Source: Pontibacter sp. G13 (lineage in GTDB: Bacteria; Bacteroidota; Bacteroidia; J057). Taken from it: a stretch of DNA of 64,000 bases. The position numbers were made by a program, and so were the translations under genes. Positions 9,796 to 19,527 of the stretch are shown in pieces (position 1 is the stretch's first letter; each line of letters starts with the position of its first letter). Below the pieces are notes generated by a model. The model was not told the DNA's origin, searched no databases, and saw nothing but the letters and a program-made list of their open reading frames with translations. The stretch covers positions 2,217,001 through 2,281,000 of the forward strand of contig NZ_CP134696.1 of assembly GCF_031851795.1 (NCBI RefSeq). Direction: 5' to 3'.

Positions 9796-10467
9796 ATGCG
9801 TGTCTTTCGTAAGATTTCCTTTGCCACTACCCTCTTCCTTATTTTTATCGGAATGGCCTGTTCCGACCAAGCCGATCAGCAGAACCAGACAGAAGAACCC
9901 GCTGTCATGGAAGGCAATGAGATGGATGCGGCCCTTGAAGCAGAAATAGCCTGTCGCCAAGAGCCCTATCAACTCTGTGAAGCAGGAATCAATACCATCC
10001 AGCTTGCAGATATCATCGCCGATATGACGATACCTGAATGGGAAATTGTAGAAATGACCGATTCCCTCGAATCAAGAAACGGTTATGACTGGCTGATCAG
10101 AACGGTGCATCTGAAGGATGGGAATGTGTTTCTAGAAGGAAACTTCATTGACTCTCATGCCGCAACCGATAGCATGATCAATGCCAGCATCCTGAATCGG
10201 ATCAGAATCGAAAGTCCTAGCATTCATTCCCATCACAACCTCAAGGTAGGAGATCCTGTAAGCAAGCTCGCGGAGAGCCATCCGGTGGAATCACTCGTCG
10301 CAGTGCCCATTCCTGATTTCGGGGTGATTCAAGTACAGATTGCGGAAAGCCATGTGTTTTACTTGGTCCCCGATGGCGGACAGACATTTGAAACGCAGGA
10401 AGATGGCAGCATCTCTTGGGATCAAATGCCCGCCGGTGCCCAGATCCAGTCCATGGTTCTGATGTAA
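9796..10467 (+). CDS. Hypothetical lipoprotein
   Basis: About 223 residues. The start giving MRVFRKISFATTLFLIFIGM places a lipobox (IGMAC) at the end of a signal peptide, so the mature protein is predicted to be lipid-anchored at Cys21. The next ~40 residues are acidic and Gln/Glu-rich, probably a flexible spacer. The rest looks like a beta-rich domain (EWEIVEMTDSLESRNGYDW, LKVGDPVSKLAESHPVESLV). I do not recognise a family. The upstream in-frame ATG at 9730 is in the metK terminator region and is unlikely. It is a single gene, convergent with the WG-repeat lipoprotein. Confidence 0.65.
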   Translation: MRVFRKISFATTLFLIFIGMACSDQADQQNQTEEPAVMEGNEMDAALEAEIACRQEPYQLCEAGINTIQLADIIADMTIPEWEIVEMTDSLESRNGYDWLIRTVHLKDGNVFLEGNFIDSHAATDSMINASILNRIRIESPSIHSHHNLKVGDPVSKLAESHPVESLVAVPIPDFGVIQVQIAESHVFYLVPDGGQTFETQEDGSISWDQMPAGAQIQSMVLM

Positions 10468-10477
10468 TTCCTCGCTA

Positions 10478-10528
10478 CAAAAAAGTGTCCCCGACTGATC
10501 CTGCATTTCGGCTCAAGCGGGGACATTT
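10478..10528 (-). terminator. Terminator between convergent lipoprotein genes
   Basis: Read on the minus strand, GTCCCCG pairs with CGGGGAC across a 23-nt loop and is followed by ACTTTTTTG. It best fits the WG-repeat gene, but may also act on the plus strand. Confidence 0.6.
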
Positions 10529-10546
10529 CCATTTATCAGGTAGGTT

Positions 10547-11827
10547 TTAATTGCTGGGGCCTTCTATCCAAACGACATCTCCATCGCGATTGAGATAGGC
10601 GTATCGCCCTAAATAATCGCTATGGGTTGGACCCAATCTCACCGCTGCCAACCCTCCGTAGAAGTAATCGGCCCACAAGAATTCGTAGCCCGTAATCATG
10701 CTTCCGTCTGGAGCCATGTATCCCCACAACCCTCCTTTTTGGACCGGGGCAAATCCTTCCCGAAATCCTTTGGCACCTTGAAAAGTAGGATTGAACACCA
10801 GAAATCCAGTATTCACATCTGCATAGCCCCATTTTCCGCCCGGATTGTCCGTAAGACCTAGAGGCTTGGGGTGATTCTTCAGATCTCCAATTTTTGACCC
10901 CACCAATACAGGAACCAATCCGTGGCCATATCGCCCCATTTTATCGAAGGCATTGGGGCAATTATTGGTGACGATGGAATCGCATCCTAATTGAAAAATT
11001 CCACGCATATCCACAAGTGCCAGTTGCCGCTTTTGAAGCGCAGTCTCAGGCTCTCGTTTAAGCTTGGGCTTTGCAAGCGCAAATCCGTGATGAAAGCTGG
11101 ATAGAAGTTGATGGACAGGCAATACTCGTTGGCACCGGAAAGTACCTGGTCCTGTTTCGATCTTGTCGAAGGCGACCCATTCTTGAGACTTGTGATAAGC
11201 GACAATTCTATTGGTCGAGGTATCTAAGTCCAATGGATGAAGGAATTCAAAGGCGATGGTAGGCTCATCTCCAGCAGTCTGGTAGGTCGTATCAATATAG
11301 CCCCAATAGCCGTCCCGATAGACATTAGCCATTCCGCCCTTAAACTTGCGCGCCGATCTGATTTTGGGGTCATTGATGTAAATATTGCATTGCACATCAA
11401 TGTAGATCCAATACTGCCCGTTGTAGACAGCGGCTAGTCCTTCAGAGAATTGGTATCCTTCATGGAGCGCAATCGCCATTCCTGCGAGGTCCCAAGGATA
11501 GGCTTCAGAGGGGGGAGAATAATAGGCTGGATTGATGATAAATCGCCCTTGCTCGTCGATGAATCCCCATTTTCCATCCTGAGGGATATTCCCATCTTTT
11601 CGGGTCCCCCCAATATTGACAGCACCTAGTCCCTCGGAAAAAGGCAGGGCATAGGCAAATTGGGGATTGATGACAACTTCCCCATCCATATTGATATATC
11701 CAAACTGGCCATTCTTTCCGCGGAAAGGCATCAGCTCGGTTGTGTAGGAGATTCCTCCGCCACCACAGGCTTCAAGCAAAACCCAAAGGCCAGCGAGGGC
11801 CATCCATTTCCAACTAGAAAATCCCAT
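10547..11827 (-). CDS. WG-repeat lipoprotein
   Basis: A 426-residue protein with the signal peptide MGFSSWKWMALAGLWVLLEAC; Cys21 is the likely lipidation site. The mature part contains WG repeats, each with a W/F-G-[FY]-[IM] core followed by G-x-[FVM]-[VI]-I-x-[PYG]: QFGYINMDGEVVINPQF, KWGFIDEQGRFIINPAYY, YWGYIDTTYQT, KWGYADVNTGFLVFNP, LWGYMAPDGSMITGYEF and, degenerate, RYAYLNRDGDVVWIEG. WG-repeat proteins are widespread and mostly without known function; the repeats form beta folds thought to bind ligands. It is cell-envelope located by signal. It lies just upstream of the convergent terminator and about 60 bp downstream of the kinase gene on the same strand, so the two could be co-transcribed. 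Confidence 0.8.
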   Translation of the reverse strand: MGFSSWKWMALAGLWVLLEACGGGGISYTTELMPFRGKNGQFGYINMDGEVVINPQFAYALPFSEGLGAVNIGGTRKDGNIPQDGKWGFIDEQGRFIINPAYYSPPSEAYPWDLAGMAIALHEGYQFSEGLAAVYNGQYWIYIDVQCNIYINDPKIRSARKFKGGMANVYRDGYWGYIDTTYQTAGDEPTIAFEFLHPLDLDTSTNRIVAYHKSQEWVAFDKIETGPGTFRCQRVLPVHQLLSSFHHGFALAKPKLKREPETALQKRQLALVDMRGIFQLGCDSIVTNNCPNAFDKMGRYGHGLVPVLVGSKIGDLKNHPKPLGLTDNPGGKWGYADVNTGFLVFNPTFQGAKGFREGFAPVQKGGLWGYMAPDGSMITGYEFLWADYFYGGLAAVRLGPTHSDYLGRYAYLNRDGDVVWIEGPSN

Positions 11828-11890
11828 ATCGATCTACATCCAGTTGCTCAAAAAAGCAATATCCGAAAAATAAACAGGAATCCTGTCTTA

Positions 11891-13966
11891 TCAGTCGGGA
11901 AAGACCTTTCCAGCATCCGCAAGTTTAAGTTTCTCTATCGGAAATATCACCTGAAACTCGGTTTTGCCCCATTGATGGGAAACAAGCTGGATTTTTCCTT
12001 CCAGATAATCTGCCGCTTTTTTGGCCGCATACAGCCCAAGTCCAAGGCCTTCAGAGTTGGTCGACCCTCTCACAAACATATCGAATACCCGATCTGCAAT
12101 CTGGGCCTTGATTCCAATGCCATTGTCCCAAAAGGAGATTCTGACCTCCTCCTTATCAAAATTCGCTGTAATCCTCAGACGGGAACGGACACTTTCATGC
12201 ATATCCATAAACACCAAGGCATTCTCCACCAAATTATGGAACAGGACTTTCAGAACGGTCGGCTGGGCATTGAGTCGCCAGCCCCTTGGGATGTTGACGG
12301 TCACCGAAAGCTCATCGCGATGTGGATGTCGATCAAAATCCTTGAGCATATCCAGCATGAAATTATCCAACTGGATCCATGAGAAATCCCGAGGATGGTC
12401 CTTGACATGCTGTATTTCCAGAAAACGATGCAACATGGCATCCATTCTTTTGGCTTCTCCTTCAATGAGGGCCAAATACCGAGTAGAATGATCTGAATCA
12501 ATATGCTGGGCCACCTCGCACAATCCTTCGATCCGGGCGACTGGTCCTCTGATATCATGTGCTGCGCGGTAGGCGAATACATCCAATTCCTCATTCACCT
12601 CGCGAAGGCTATCATTGGCACTGACCAGCTCTTTGGTTCGCTGTTCTACCAACGCTTCCAACCTCCTGTGAGCCAAACGCTTTTGATCATATAAGTAGAC
12701 CAAGGCAAAGGCAAGCAATAGCCCCAATCCGCCCAGATAACCTGCCATTTTCCGCTCCATAGCGGCATGGGCAAGCTCATCATTGGCATGTGCGAGTTCT
12801 CGGGTCATCAGTTCGTTTTGACTTTCGATCCGGTCCCGCTCGTATACAGCATTCATTTTCATGAGCAACTCGGACTGCCTCCGGTTTTCCACCAAAGGTG
12901 CCAGTTCTTCCTTGAGTTCATGATAAGTGGCCAAATCCTGCACATTTCCCTGCTTCAATGCATATTCAAAGCGGCATTTGTAGACATCCAATAGTTGTTG
13001 TTGTAGGAGAATGGGCTCCCTTTCGCAGATCTCTTGGGCATGAACTATCAGAAGGTTGGCATTCTTCCATTGCTTCGAACCCAATGCGACTTTTGCCTGT
13101 CCAAGAATGGCGACCACTGCCTCGAGTCGATTTCCTTGATCAATGGCCATTTGTTCTGCTTCTTCGAAGGTCGGATCGGCAGCCGAGATAGCTCCGGTTT
13201 TAAGGAAGGCAAACCCCAATTGATTGAGGACTCTGAGGAGGATGGAATAAAGATTTTCAGTCCGAGAAATTCTCTCCGCAGTTTGAAGATGCTTCAACGC
13301 CAATTCCCAATTGCCCTTTTCCACGTGGTATCCGCCAACCAGCGTGTGGATTTGAGCCAATTTTTCATAGTCTTCCTTGCGCTCGGCAATATCCATTACC
13401 TTTTCAGCATAGACTGGAATAGCATCATGAAGACTGTTGGCATAGTAAATTTCGACCATTTTCAGGTAGCAATCCATCATCGCCACTGAGTCCTTCGACT
13501 GCTCGAATATAAGCGCTGCCTGAAAAAAGTCTCCCAAAGCGAGGCTATGATCCCCGAAGATTAGCCGGATCTCTCCAGCGTGTACATGAGAAGCTGCTTC
13601 GAGCGAATCCTGTCCTGACATCTTGAAGTACCGAACAGCTTGCAGGTAAGAATTGCAGGCGTGCCTACGAGCATTGGGATCACGCCCAAAAAACTCTTTT
13701 ATCTTTCCATGAAGTAAGGCTGAGGCCCCCAACATGTAAGGCTCCCCAACTTGCTCGGCAGTCACCATGATTCGGGTGAGTGCTAATTCAATCTCCCGCT
13801 TGTTTCGAAAGGACATATTCTCTTCGACTCCGCGGACTACGGCATGGAATTCGGCCAAGGAAGGAATAAGCTCCACCGATTCTGGAGGAGGAGTGACCCG
13901 ATCAAGGGTTTGAGCGATAGTGGTTTGTGCGGAAACCAATATCAGCAACAGAGGAAGGGCGCGCAT
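11891..13966 (-). CDS. TPR-containing sensor histidine kinase
   Basis: A 691-residue membrane kinase. It has a signal peptide (residues 1-19, ending TTIAQ) and a periplasmic TPR-like solenoid over about residues 50-360 (for example NWELALKHLQTAERISRTEN). A helical linker leads to one membrane span (YLGGLGLLLAFALVYLY, near 415) and a coiled coil. The dimerisation helix carries an unusual H-box, RAAHDIRGPVARIEG, where HisKA usually has H-E-[FL]-R. The HATPase domain is intact: N-box FHNLVENALVF, G1 FWDNGIGI, G2 GLGLGLYAAKKA. No receiver or output domain is attached and no response regulator is adjacent, so it is an orphan kinase here. The ligand is unknown. Confidence 0.85.
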   Translation of the reverse strand: MRALPLLLILVSAQTTIAQTLDRVTPPPESVELIPSLAEFHAVVRGVEENMSFRNKREIELALTRIMVTAEQVGEPYMLGASALLHGKIKEFFGRDPNARRHACNSYLQAVRYFKMSGQDSLEAASHVHAGEIRLIFGDHSLALGDFFQAALIFEQSKDSVAMMDCYLKMVEIYYANSLHDAIPVYAEKVMDIAERKEDYEKLAQIHTLVGGYHVEKGNWELALKHLQTAERISRTENLYSILLRVLNQLGFAFLKTGAISAADPTFEEAEQMAIDQGNRLEAVVAILGQAKVALGSKQWKNANLLIVHAQEICEREPILLQQQLLDVYKCRFEYALKQGNVQDLATYHELKEELAPLVENRRQSELLMKMNAVYERDRIESQNELMTRELAHANDELAHAAMERKMAGYLGGLGLLLAFALVYLYDQKRLAHRRLEALVEQRTKELVSANDSLREVNEELDVFAYRAAHDIRGPVARIEGLCEVAQHIDSDHSTRYLALIEGEAKRMDAMLHRFLEIQHVKDHPRDFSWIQLDNFMLDMLKDFDRHPHRDELSVTVNIPRGWRLNAQPTVLKVLFHNLVENALVFMDMHESVRSRLRITANFDKEEVRISFWDNGIGIKAQIADRVFDMFVRGSTNSEGLGLGLYAAKKAADYLEGKIQLVSHQWGKTEFQVIFPIEKLKLADAGKVFPD

Positions 13967-14157
13967 AGTGCTTCGGTATTTCCGGGTATGGAATAGCCCC
14001 GGCTTTCCAGCTCCTTAAATGACTGGAGCGGAATGAATAAGGAAACAAGATTTAGATAGGAAAGCGTCGGAAAAGCAGCACTATAAACGTAGCGAATTTC
14101 CGTTTATATGACAAATTCCGACCCTTCAATCATTCCGCTATCTGCTTGATTTCCGTA

Positions 14158-15540
14158 CTATTCTCCCCCAAACACCCTTCGAAAGACTTCCTCCAACTTA
14201 CCGACACCCACCACTTCAATATCGGCAGAAACTTTTCCGAGGCTTGCAACCTGAGATTTGGCCACAAAAATGGTCTTGAAACCGAGTTTGGCAGCTTCTG
14301 CAATTCTAGGTTCCAATCGGGAAATCGAGCGAATTTCCCCCGAAAGGCCCACTTCGGCTGCGAAAGCTGTGGCTGGATCAACAGGAAGGTCGTGTAGCGA
14401 TGAGATGACGGCACAAATCAAAGCGAGGTCCACAGCAGGATCTTCCACCTTGAGTCCGCCTGTGATATTGATAAACACATCTTGTACGCCCAGCTTGAAT
14501 CCGCAACGCTTCTCCAAGACAGCAAGCAGCATGTTGAGGCGTCTCAAATCAAATCCGGTGGCGGATCGCTGCGCATTGCCGTAAGCCATCGGACTGACAA
14601 GGGCCTGAATTTCCACCAAAAGCGGGCGCATTCCCTCCATCGTGGCTGAGATACATACGCCACTGAATTGCTCATCAGATGCCGACAGGAAGATTTCTGA
14701 CGGATTACTGACTTCTCGAAGCCCCTGAGCCATCATCTCATAGATCCCGATCTCCATGGTACTACCAAATCGGTTTTTGTTGGTGCGGACAATCCGGTAG
14801 CTATTGTGCTGATCCCCTTCGAAGGTCAAAACCGTATCCACCATGTGTTCGAGGACTTTGGGTCCTGCGATACTCCCTTCTTTATTGATATGTCCTACCA
14901 GAAACATGGGAATTCCTCGATCTTTGGCTTGCCGGATGAGTCTTGCGGTAGATTCACGCACCTGCGAAACGGAGCCCGGAGCAGATTCGATTTGCTCAGT
15001 GTACATGGTCTGGATGGAATCGATAACGACTACTTGCGGGGCCAATTCATCCATAAAATCCAAGATCCGTTCGATCAAGGTTTCTGTCGCTACCAATAAG
15101 TTGTCATTTTGGTAGGCAATTCTGCCTGCGCGCATCTTGATTTGAGACTCAGATTCCTCTCCACTCACATACAGGATATTGAGGGGTGCCAATTGCAGGG
15201 CCAGTTGCAGGAGGAGGGTACTTTTGCCGATGCCCGGCTCACCACCAATCAAGGTTACCGAGCCTGGGACGATACCTCCTCCCAGCACGCGATTCATTTC
15301 TGCGTCAGGAGTGAGATGGCGAATTTCCTGAGAAGTCTCAATCTCAGAAAGCGGTTTGGGAGCAGATTTCATGGTCCAGCTTTTGCCTGGCTTCGCAGAA
15401 CTTTTGGAACCTGACATGCGGGGATCGAGTTTTTCCTCGACAAGGCTTCCCCAAGCCTGACATCCACTACATTGCCCCTGCCATTTGATGTGCTGGGTGC
15501 CGCATTCTTGACAAATGAAAGCTGTTTTGATCTTCGCCAT
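14158..15540 (-). CDS. radA: DNA repair protein RadA
   Basis: A 460-residue RecA-like branch-migration ATPase acting in recombinational repair. In order: an N-terminal C4 zinc finger (CQECGTQHIKWQGQCSGC, from about residue 11), a linker, Walker A GGEPGIGKSTLLLQLA (~95), Walker B-like QVVVIDSIQTMY, the RadA signature KNRFG in RTNKNRFGSTMEIG, and a C-terminal Lon-like domain (DPAVDLALICAVISS, then GEIRSISRLEPRIAEAAKLG). The start is the ATG giving MAKIKTAFICQECG; the longer in-frame version adds 18 unconserved residues. CAAATATA at 15545-15552 (TATATTTG on the minus strand) resembles a -7 box almost at the start codon, which would leave very little leader. Confidence 0.96.
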   Translation of the reverse strand: MAKIKTAFICQECGTQHIKWQGQCSGCQAWGSLVEEKLDPRMSGSKSSAKPGKSWTMKSAPKPLSEIETSQEIRHLTPDAEMNRVLGGGIVPGSVTLIGGEPGIGKSTLLLQLALQLAPLNILYVSGEESESQIKMRAGRIAYQNDNLLVATETLIERILDFMDELAPQVVVIDSIQTMYTEQIESAPGSVSQVRESTARLIRQAKDRGIPMFLVGHINKEGSIAGPKVLEHMVDTVLTFEGDQHNSYRIVRTNKNRFGSTMEIGIYEMMAQGLREVSNPSEIFLSASDEQFSGVCISATMEGMRPLLVEIQALVSPMAYGNAQRSATGFDLRRLNMLLAVLEKRCGFKLGVQDVFINITGGLKVEDPAVDLALICAVISSLHDLPVDPATAFAAEVGLSGEIRSISRLEPRIAEAAKLGFKTIFVAKSQVASLGKVSADIEVVGVGKLEEVFRRVFGGE

Positions 15541-16180
15541 GCCACAAATATACGGGAGATTCCGAATTCGGAAATGAAAGGGGCTGCGGATCATTTTACA
15601 TTAAATTGACCTTCAAATAATCTTATTGACTTTCTATTTGCAGAACACAATAGTTTACGTTTCAAAAAAATCAGAAAATTTAATTATCACTTTCAGTCCG
15701 AGATGATTATCTGCATGAAAGGCCATTAATCAGCGTTTTTCGAAGTAGAGTGGAACCGAAATGCCAAATTTTTCTCGATAACGCGCATATTGTCACTTGC
15801 AGGTTACCTGAAAATAATTACCTTTGTTGGGAACAGTGGTGAGATAGTCCACACTATTTCAAGCTGTTTTTGGGGTATTTTCATTAGAAACATAGCGACA
15901 ACTAGGGTTCTAGCACACAGCGAATGATCGCTTCGGTGCACCTTTCCTTATATTTTCATCCATTCATGGAGCCGAACATAGCGAATGAACTTTGCCGTAT
16001 GGGATAGTTTATTCACTTTGGAAGAATTTGGTCCCGTGCAATTGTGTTGTCAGGATATTACCTATATTTGTTGCATCCTGCCTATTGTTTCTCAACTCAA
16101 CTGCTAAGATTCTTTCGTGCTTCAGTTTATTTCTTCGTTCCTAGACGAAGCTTAATTGGTGTATTTTTAACATACCCATC
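15541..16180. other. 640-bp gene-free stretch with repeated AGCGAATGA
   Basis: No convincing ORF. AGCGAATGA occurs at 15919-15927 and 15980-15988, each preceded by ACA(C/T), and a related CATAGCGACA at 15891-15900. The first copy continues into a small inverted repeat (GCGAATGATCGC). The 3' part holds the putative promoter of the next gene. The length is unusual for this otherwise compact region. A small RNA or regulatory region is possible but not shown. Confidence 0.4.
16041..16070 (+). promoter_or_regulatory. Putative Bacteroidota-type promoter upstream of the 703-residue protein gene
   Basis: TTG at 16042-16044, an 18-bp spacer and TATATTTG at 16063-16070 match the TTTG / TAnnTTTG consensus of the primary sigma factor of this phylum. 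Transcription would start near 16077, leaving a leader of about 100 nt before the ATG at 16181. Confidence 0.5.
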
Positions 16181-18292
16181 ATGATTTTTGACGCTTTTCC
16201 CTATCAATTTTTGCATGCAGTAGAAAAGCTGGGACAGCAGCCCGGAATTCATTTACCGCATTATCTCAAGGAACTGGTCCGCGCAGGTGAGATTAGTCAG
16301 TACCAGAAACTTGAGGAATTTCTTCAGAACGAAGTCCAGCAGGCCTCCTTGCAAGATCAGGCTACTGCCGAGTACTTCTTCTTCATTTCCCGCCAATCAC
16401 TGGATTACTTCTTCCACACTCGAAACCGGGAGATTTTCCAGCATGTTGGAGACCTGATCAGACATCGGATCGGTGCCCTTCGCCAAGCGGGAGTCGCAGA
16501 GTTTCCCTTCCAAGCATGGGAATCCTACCTCGATCTATATGCCGTTGCCTTCCAGCGCGTCATCAGGCATGTATCCATCGAAACCTTCGAACAGCACATC
16601 AACAATCTCGATTGGGAGGTATTCGGCCCGACATTCATTCCGGCTGTATCCCGCCTCATTGGGATGACCTATACCCGCGAGGAATCTGCTGAGCAAGGGT
16701 CCAAATCCCGTCTATGGCTCCAAAAAGCCATGATGGAAGACCAACAATCTGATTCCTTGTTTGATCAGTTGGCGCTTGCTTCTTTCTATCTGAGCAATCC
16801 GTCTGCTGACCACATCGCACAAATCCAGACACTGATCCAGAAGATCCAAGGGCAAGCCTCCACCGTGAGTGGTGGTATTCAAAACTTGGCCATTTTGGAG
16901 CTGGATGCACTCAAGCAATTGCACGACGAAAAGCATTTCGATGATGCCATGACCAAGCTTGAGCATGCACAGATCCAGTTGCGCCAGTTGGAGTCCAGCA
17001 TTCAGGATCTGGGCGAAATTTCCGCACAGGCTCGTGCTGCCCTGTCATCTATCGTTGCAAGGCTTTATGCCAACCTATACGAAATGACAGAAGACGACCT
17101 TGAAAAGGCCAGCTTCACCAAGCACGCGCTTCAGCAAATCGATCAATCCATCTCCCTCGCTCAAGAAATTGAGCATGCGCATCTCGCGATGGAATACCGC
17201 ATGATCCGTTCGGACATCGCTATCCAGACGAAGGTGAGCCTGACCGAGAAGGAAATGAAGGAGATCGCGCAATTCTTCAAGAAGAGACAAGACTACCCTT
17301 CATACAGCCGTGCCAACTGGCAATTCCTCCAGTTGTTGGAACTCAATCAGGTTCCGCACAAAGGCTATGATGTAATTCTGGACGGATTCAAATACGCCAA
17401 CAAACGGCTTGAGCAGGGCGGAGTATACCTCCAGACTCGATTCCTCCAATTTGCCACTTCTTTGTTTGGCCATGCAGCCGAGCAACCGGGCGTATCTTGG
17501 ATGGTCGAACTGCTGGACGGCTTCTTCGATCGGGTTCAGTTTGCCATTGACAAATTGGCCGAGCACAGAGCTACAACTGGCAAAACTCAGGTATACGATT
17601 TCATCAATACCTATGATGGATTCGAGCCAGTCTCCCACTTCAACGTCAAGGTATACTACCGATATCAGTGGTACCAAATCAAAGCCCTGAAAATCGGCAG
17701 CCTACTCTCTGGAGATGAAACTTCTACCCGGATCGCTGATCGCCTACTCGGGTCCTTGGAGGATGAGAACAACCCATTGAGCTTCATGAGTGCTGACTGG
17801 GATGATTTCAAGAAGGTACCAAACTCCGTTCGGAACAAGACCCTCAACAAGTGTATCAATATCTCCAAAGGGGATCTTCCTTTGGCGGCAGAGCACTTGG
17901 ACTTCTCCTACCGAAACCTCAGAAGTTATATTACTTTCAAGGAAGTCAATCGTCTCGGATTCTTCCTCGATATGCAGGAAACTTCCAATCGCCAGCTTGA
18001 GCAGGGCATACGATACATGTTCTATGACTTGTACAAGCGCGGAACGATCTTCGAAGTAGTGTTTGACATGCCTAAATTCCTCGTTGAATTTGCCAAGTCA
18101 GGCTTCTACTCCCAAGATTTGGAAGAGCAATTGAACATCAAGGGCACCACAGCCAAGAAGTACATCAAGATCATGATGGAAATTGGCCTCATTCGCCAAG
18201 ACAAGACCACTGGAAGAAAGCACTTCTACCGATTGGTCCGTGAAAATATCATGAATCGACTCGGAAAGGACCAGACAACCCTGATCCAATAA
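16181..18292 (+). CDS. Unrecognised 703-residue protein with a C-terminal winged-helix-like segment
   Basis: I do not recognise this protein. It has no signal peptide or membrane segment, so it is cytoplasmic. It is almost entirely helical: the first ~500 residues look like a helical-repeat array (for example DQLALASFYLSNPSADHIAQ, DDAMTKLEHAQIQLRQLESS, FTKHALQQIDQSISLAQEIE). The last ~70 residues (EFAKSGFYSQDLEEQLNIKG, then TTAKKYIKIMMEIGLIRQDK and TTGRKHFYRLV) have the helix-turn-helix plus wing pattern of a MarR/ArsR-type DNA-binding fold. A similar 'Fic-like/DUF' C-terminal winged helix cannot be excluded. It is transcribed alone, with a long upstream region and its own promoter. It could be a regulator with a large sensory solenoid; this is inference. 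Confidence 0.7.
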   Translation: MIFDAFPYQFLHAVEKLGQQPGIHLPHYLKELVRAGEISQYQKLEEFLQNEVQQASLQDQATAEYFFFISRQSLDYFFHTRNREIFQHVGDLIRHRIGALRQAGVAEFPFQAWESYLDLYAVAFQRVIRHVSIETFEQHINNLDWEVFGPTFIPAVSRLIGMTYTREESAEQGSKSRLWLQKAMMEDQQSDSLFDQLALASFYLSNPSADHIAQIQTLIQKIQGQASTVSGGIQNLAILELDALKQLHDEKHFDDAMTKLEHAQIQLRQLESSIQDLGEISAQARAALSSIVARLYANLYEMTEDDLEKASFTKHALQQIDQSISLAQEIEHAHLAMEYRMIRSDIAIQTKVSLTEKEMKEIAQFFKKRQDYPSYSRANWQFLQLLELNQVPHKGYDVILDGFKYANKRLEQGGVYLQTRFLQFATSLFGHAAEQPGVSWMVELLDGFFDRVQFAIDKLAEHRATTGKTQVYDFINTYDGFEPVSHFNVKVYYRYQWYQIKALKIGSLLSGDETSTRIADRLLGSLEDENNPLSFMSADWDDFKKVPNSVRNKTLNKCINISKGDLPLAAEHLDFSYRNLRSYITFKEVNRLGFFLDMQETSNRQLEQGIRYMFYDLYKRGTIFEVVFDMPKFLVEFAKSGFYSQDLEEQLNIKGTTAKKYIKIMMEIGLIRQDKTTGRKHFYRLVRENIMNRLGKDQTTLIQ

Positions 18293-18487
18293 TCCAGTTC
18301 GAATCCAAAAGATCGGCGGACATTCCGAATGGGATGATCCGCCGATTTGTCATTTAATACATTCGATGATAAATGGACAGAAGCTATCCACAGATTTTTC
18401 GCCGAAATTGTTATTTTTGTCCATACGGCCTGCTACTTAACATCTGGAAATTGGCCGTATCCATCAATAACGAAAAATTACATTCGC

Positions 18488-19225
18488 ATGGCTGGACACA
18501 GTAAATGGGCCAACATCAAACACCGAAAGGGTGCCCAGGACGCTAAAAGGGCAAAGCTATTCACCAAACTGATCAAGGAGGTTGCAGTTGCAACCAAAGA
18601 GGGGGGTCCAGACCCAGATGCCAACCCTCGCCTGCGAATGGCCATTAAAAACGCACGAAAAGCCTCTGTACCCAAGGATAGAATCGAAGGAGCGATCTCC
18701 AAAGGCTCCGGAAATGACGGAACTACCTGGGATGATGTAACCTTTGAAGGCTATGCGCCCAACGGAATTGCGGTATTCGTAGAAGCCCTGACGGACAACA
18801 ACAACCGGACCGTAGCCAACGTGCGTTCCTACTTCAACAAGTACAACGGATCCATGGGCAAATCTGGATCTGTAGATTATATGTTCGAGCGAAAAGGAAT
18901 CTTTATTTTCCCAATGGGAAGCCACGATGAGGAGGAATTGACCATGGAATTGCTCGACGGTGGCCTTGAGGACATCGAAAATGATGGAGAAAACTTCATC
19001 GCTACTTGCGCATTCGAAGACTACGGAAACCTCAACGCCAAGATCGAGGAATTGGGAATTGACGCAGAATCTTCTCTCAACAGAATCCCAAGTACCACGC
19101 TATCCCTCGATGTAGAGGCCGCCAAGTCTGTCCTCAAGTTGATCGACATAATCGAGGATGACGACGACGTACAACAAGTCTTCCACAATATGGAAATGAC
19201 CGACGAGATTCTCGAGAGCATGTAG
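18488..19225 (+). CDS. YebC/PmpR-family translation or transcription factor
   Basis: A 245-residue protein of the YebC family. The diagnostic N-terminus MAGHSKWANIKHRKGAQDAK, continuing RAKLFTKLIKEV, is perfect. It is followed by NPRLRMAIKNARKASVPKDR and the family core FEGYAPNGIAVFVEALTDNN, then NRTVANVRSYFNKYNG. Family members have been reported as DNA-binding regulators and, more recently, as factors easing ribosome stalling at proline stretches. The start is the ATG at 18488; the 47 upstream in-frame codons are non-conserved. TATTTTTG at 18412-18419 fits a -7 box. An intrinsic terminator follows. Confidence 0.94.
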   Translation: MAGHSKWANIKHRKGAQDAKRAKLFTKLIKEVAVATKEGGPDPDANPRLRMAIKNARKASVPKDRIEGAISKGSGNDGTTWDDVTFEGYAPNGIAVFVEALTDNNNRTVANVRSYFNKYNGSMGKSGSVDYMFERKGIFIFPMGSHDEEELTMELLDGGLEDIENDGENFIATCAFEDYGNLNAKIEELGIDAESSLNRIPSTTLSLDVEAAKSVLKLIDIIEDDDDVQQVFHNMEMTDEILESM

Positions 19226-19243
19226 ATCTCATCAAGAATTTTC

Positions 19244-19285
19244 AAAGGGCAAGCTTCTTTATCAGGGGCTTGCCCTTTTTCTTTT
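19244..19285 (+). terminator. Terminator of the YebC-family gene
   Basis: AAAGGGCAAGC pairs perfectly with GCTTGCCCTTT over a 13-nt loop and is followed by TTCTTTT. The stretch from here to 19527 holds no gene; a -7-like TACATTTG at 19473-19480 probably belongs to the carboxylase promoter. Confidence 0.9.
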
Positions 19286-19527
19286 GGGGAACCGTGCGCA
19301 TGCTTTGAGCAAAAGCGTGTGTAGAAGATTCCCTTCCTTCTGCAATACCCCATCTTTGGCCCCCTCGATTCCCAAAGAAGAACCAAAACCTTTTTGACCC
19401 ATAAAATACCTCCTCGGACAAGATCATCACCGAAAATCAGGGTTGGGGTTACCAAAAGCAATCCCTTTGGTGTACATTTGAATATTCATTGTTGCACATC
19501 TCGTGCTCAACCAACAAGATCAAGCTT

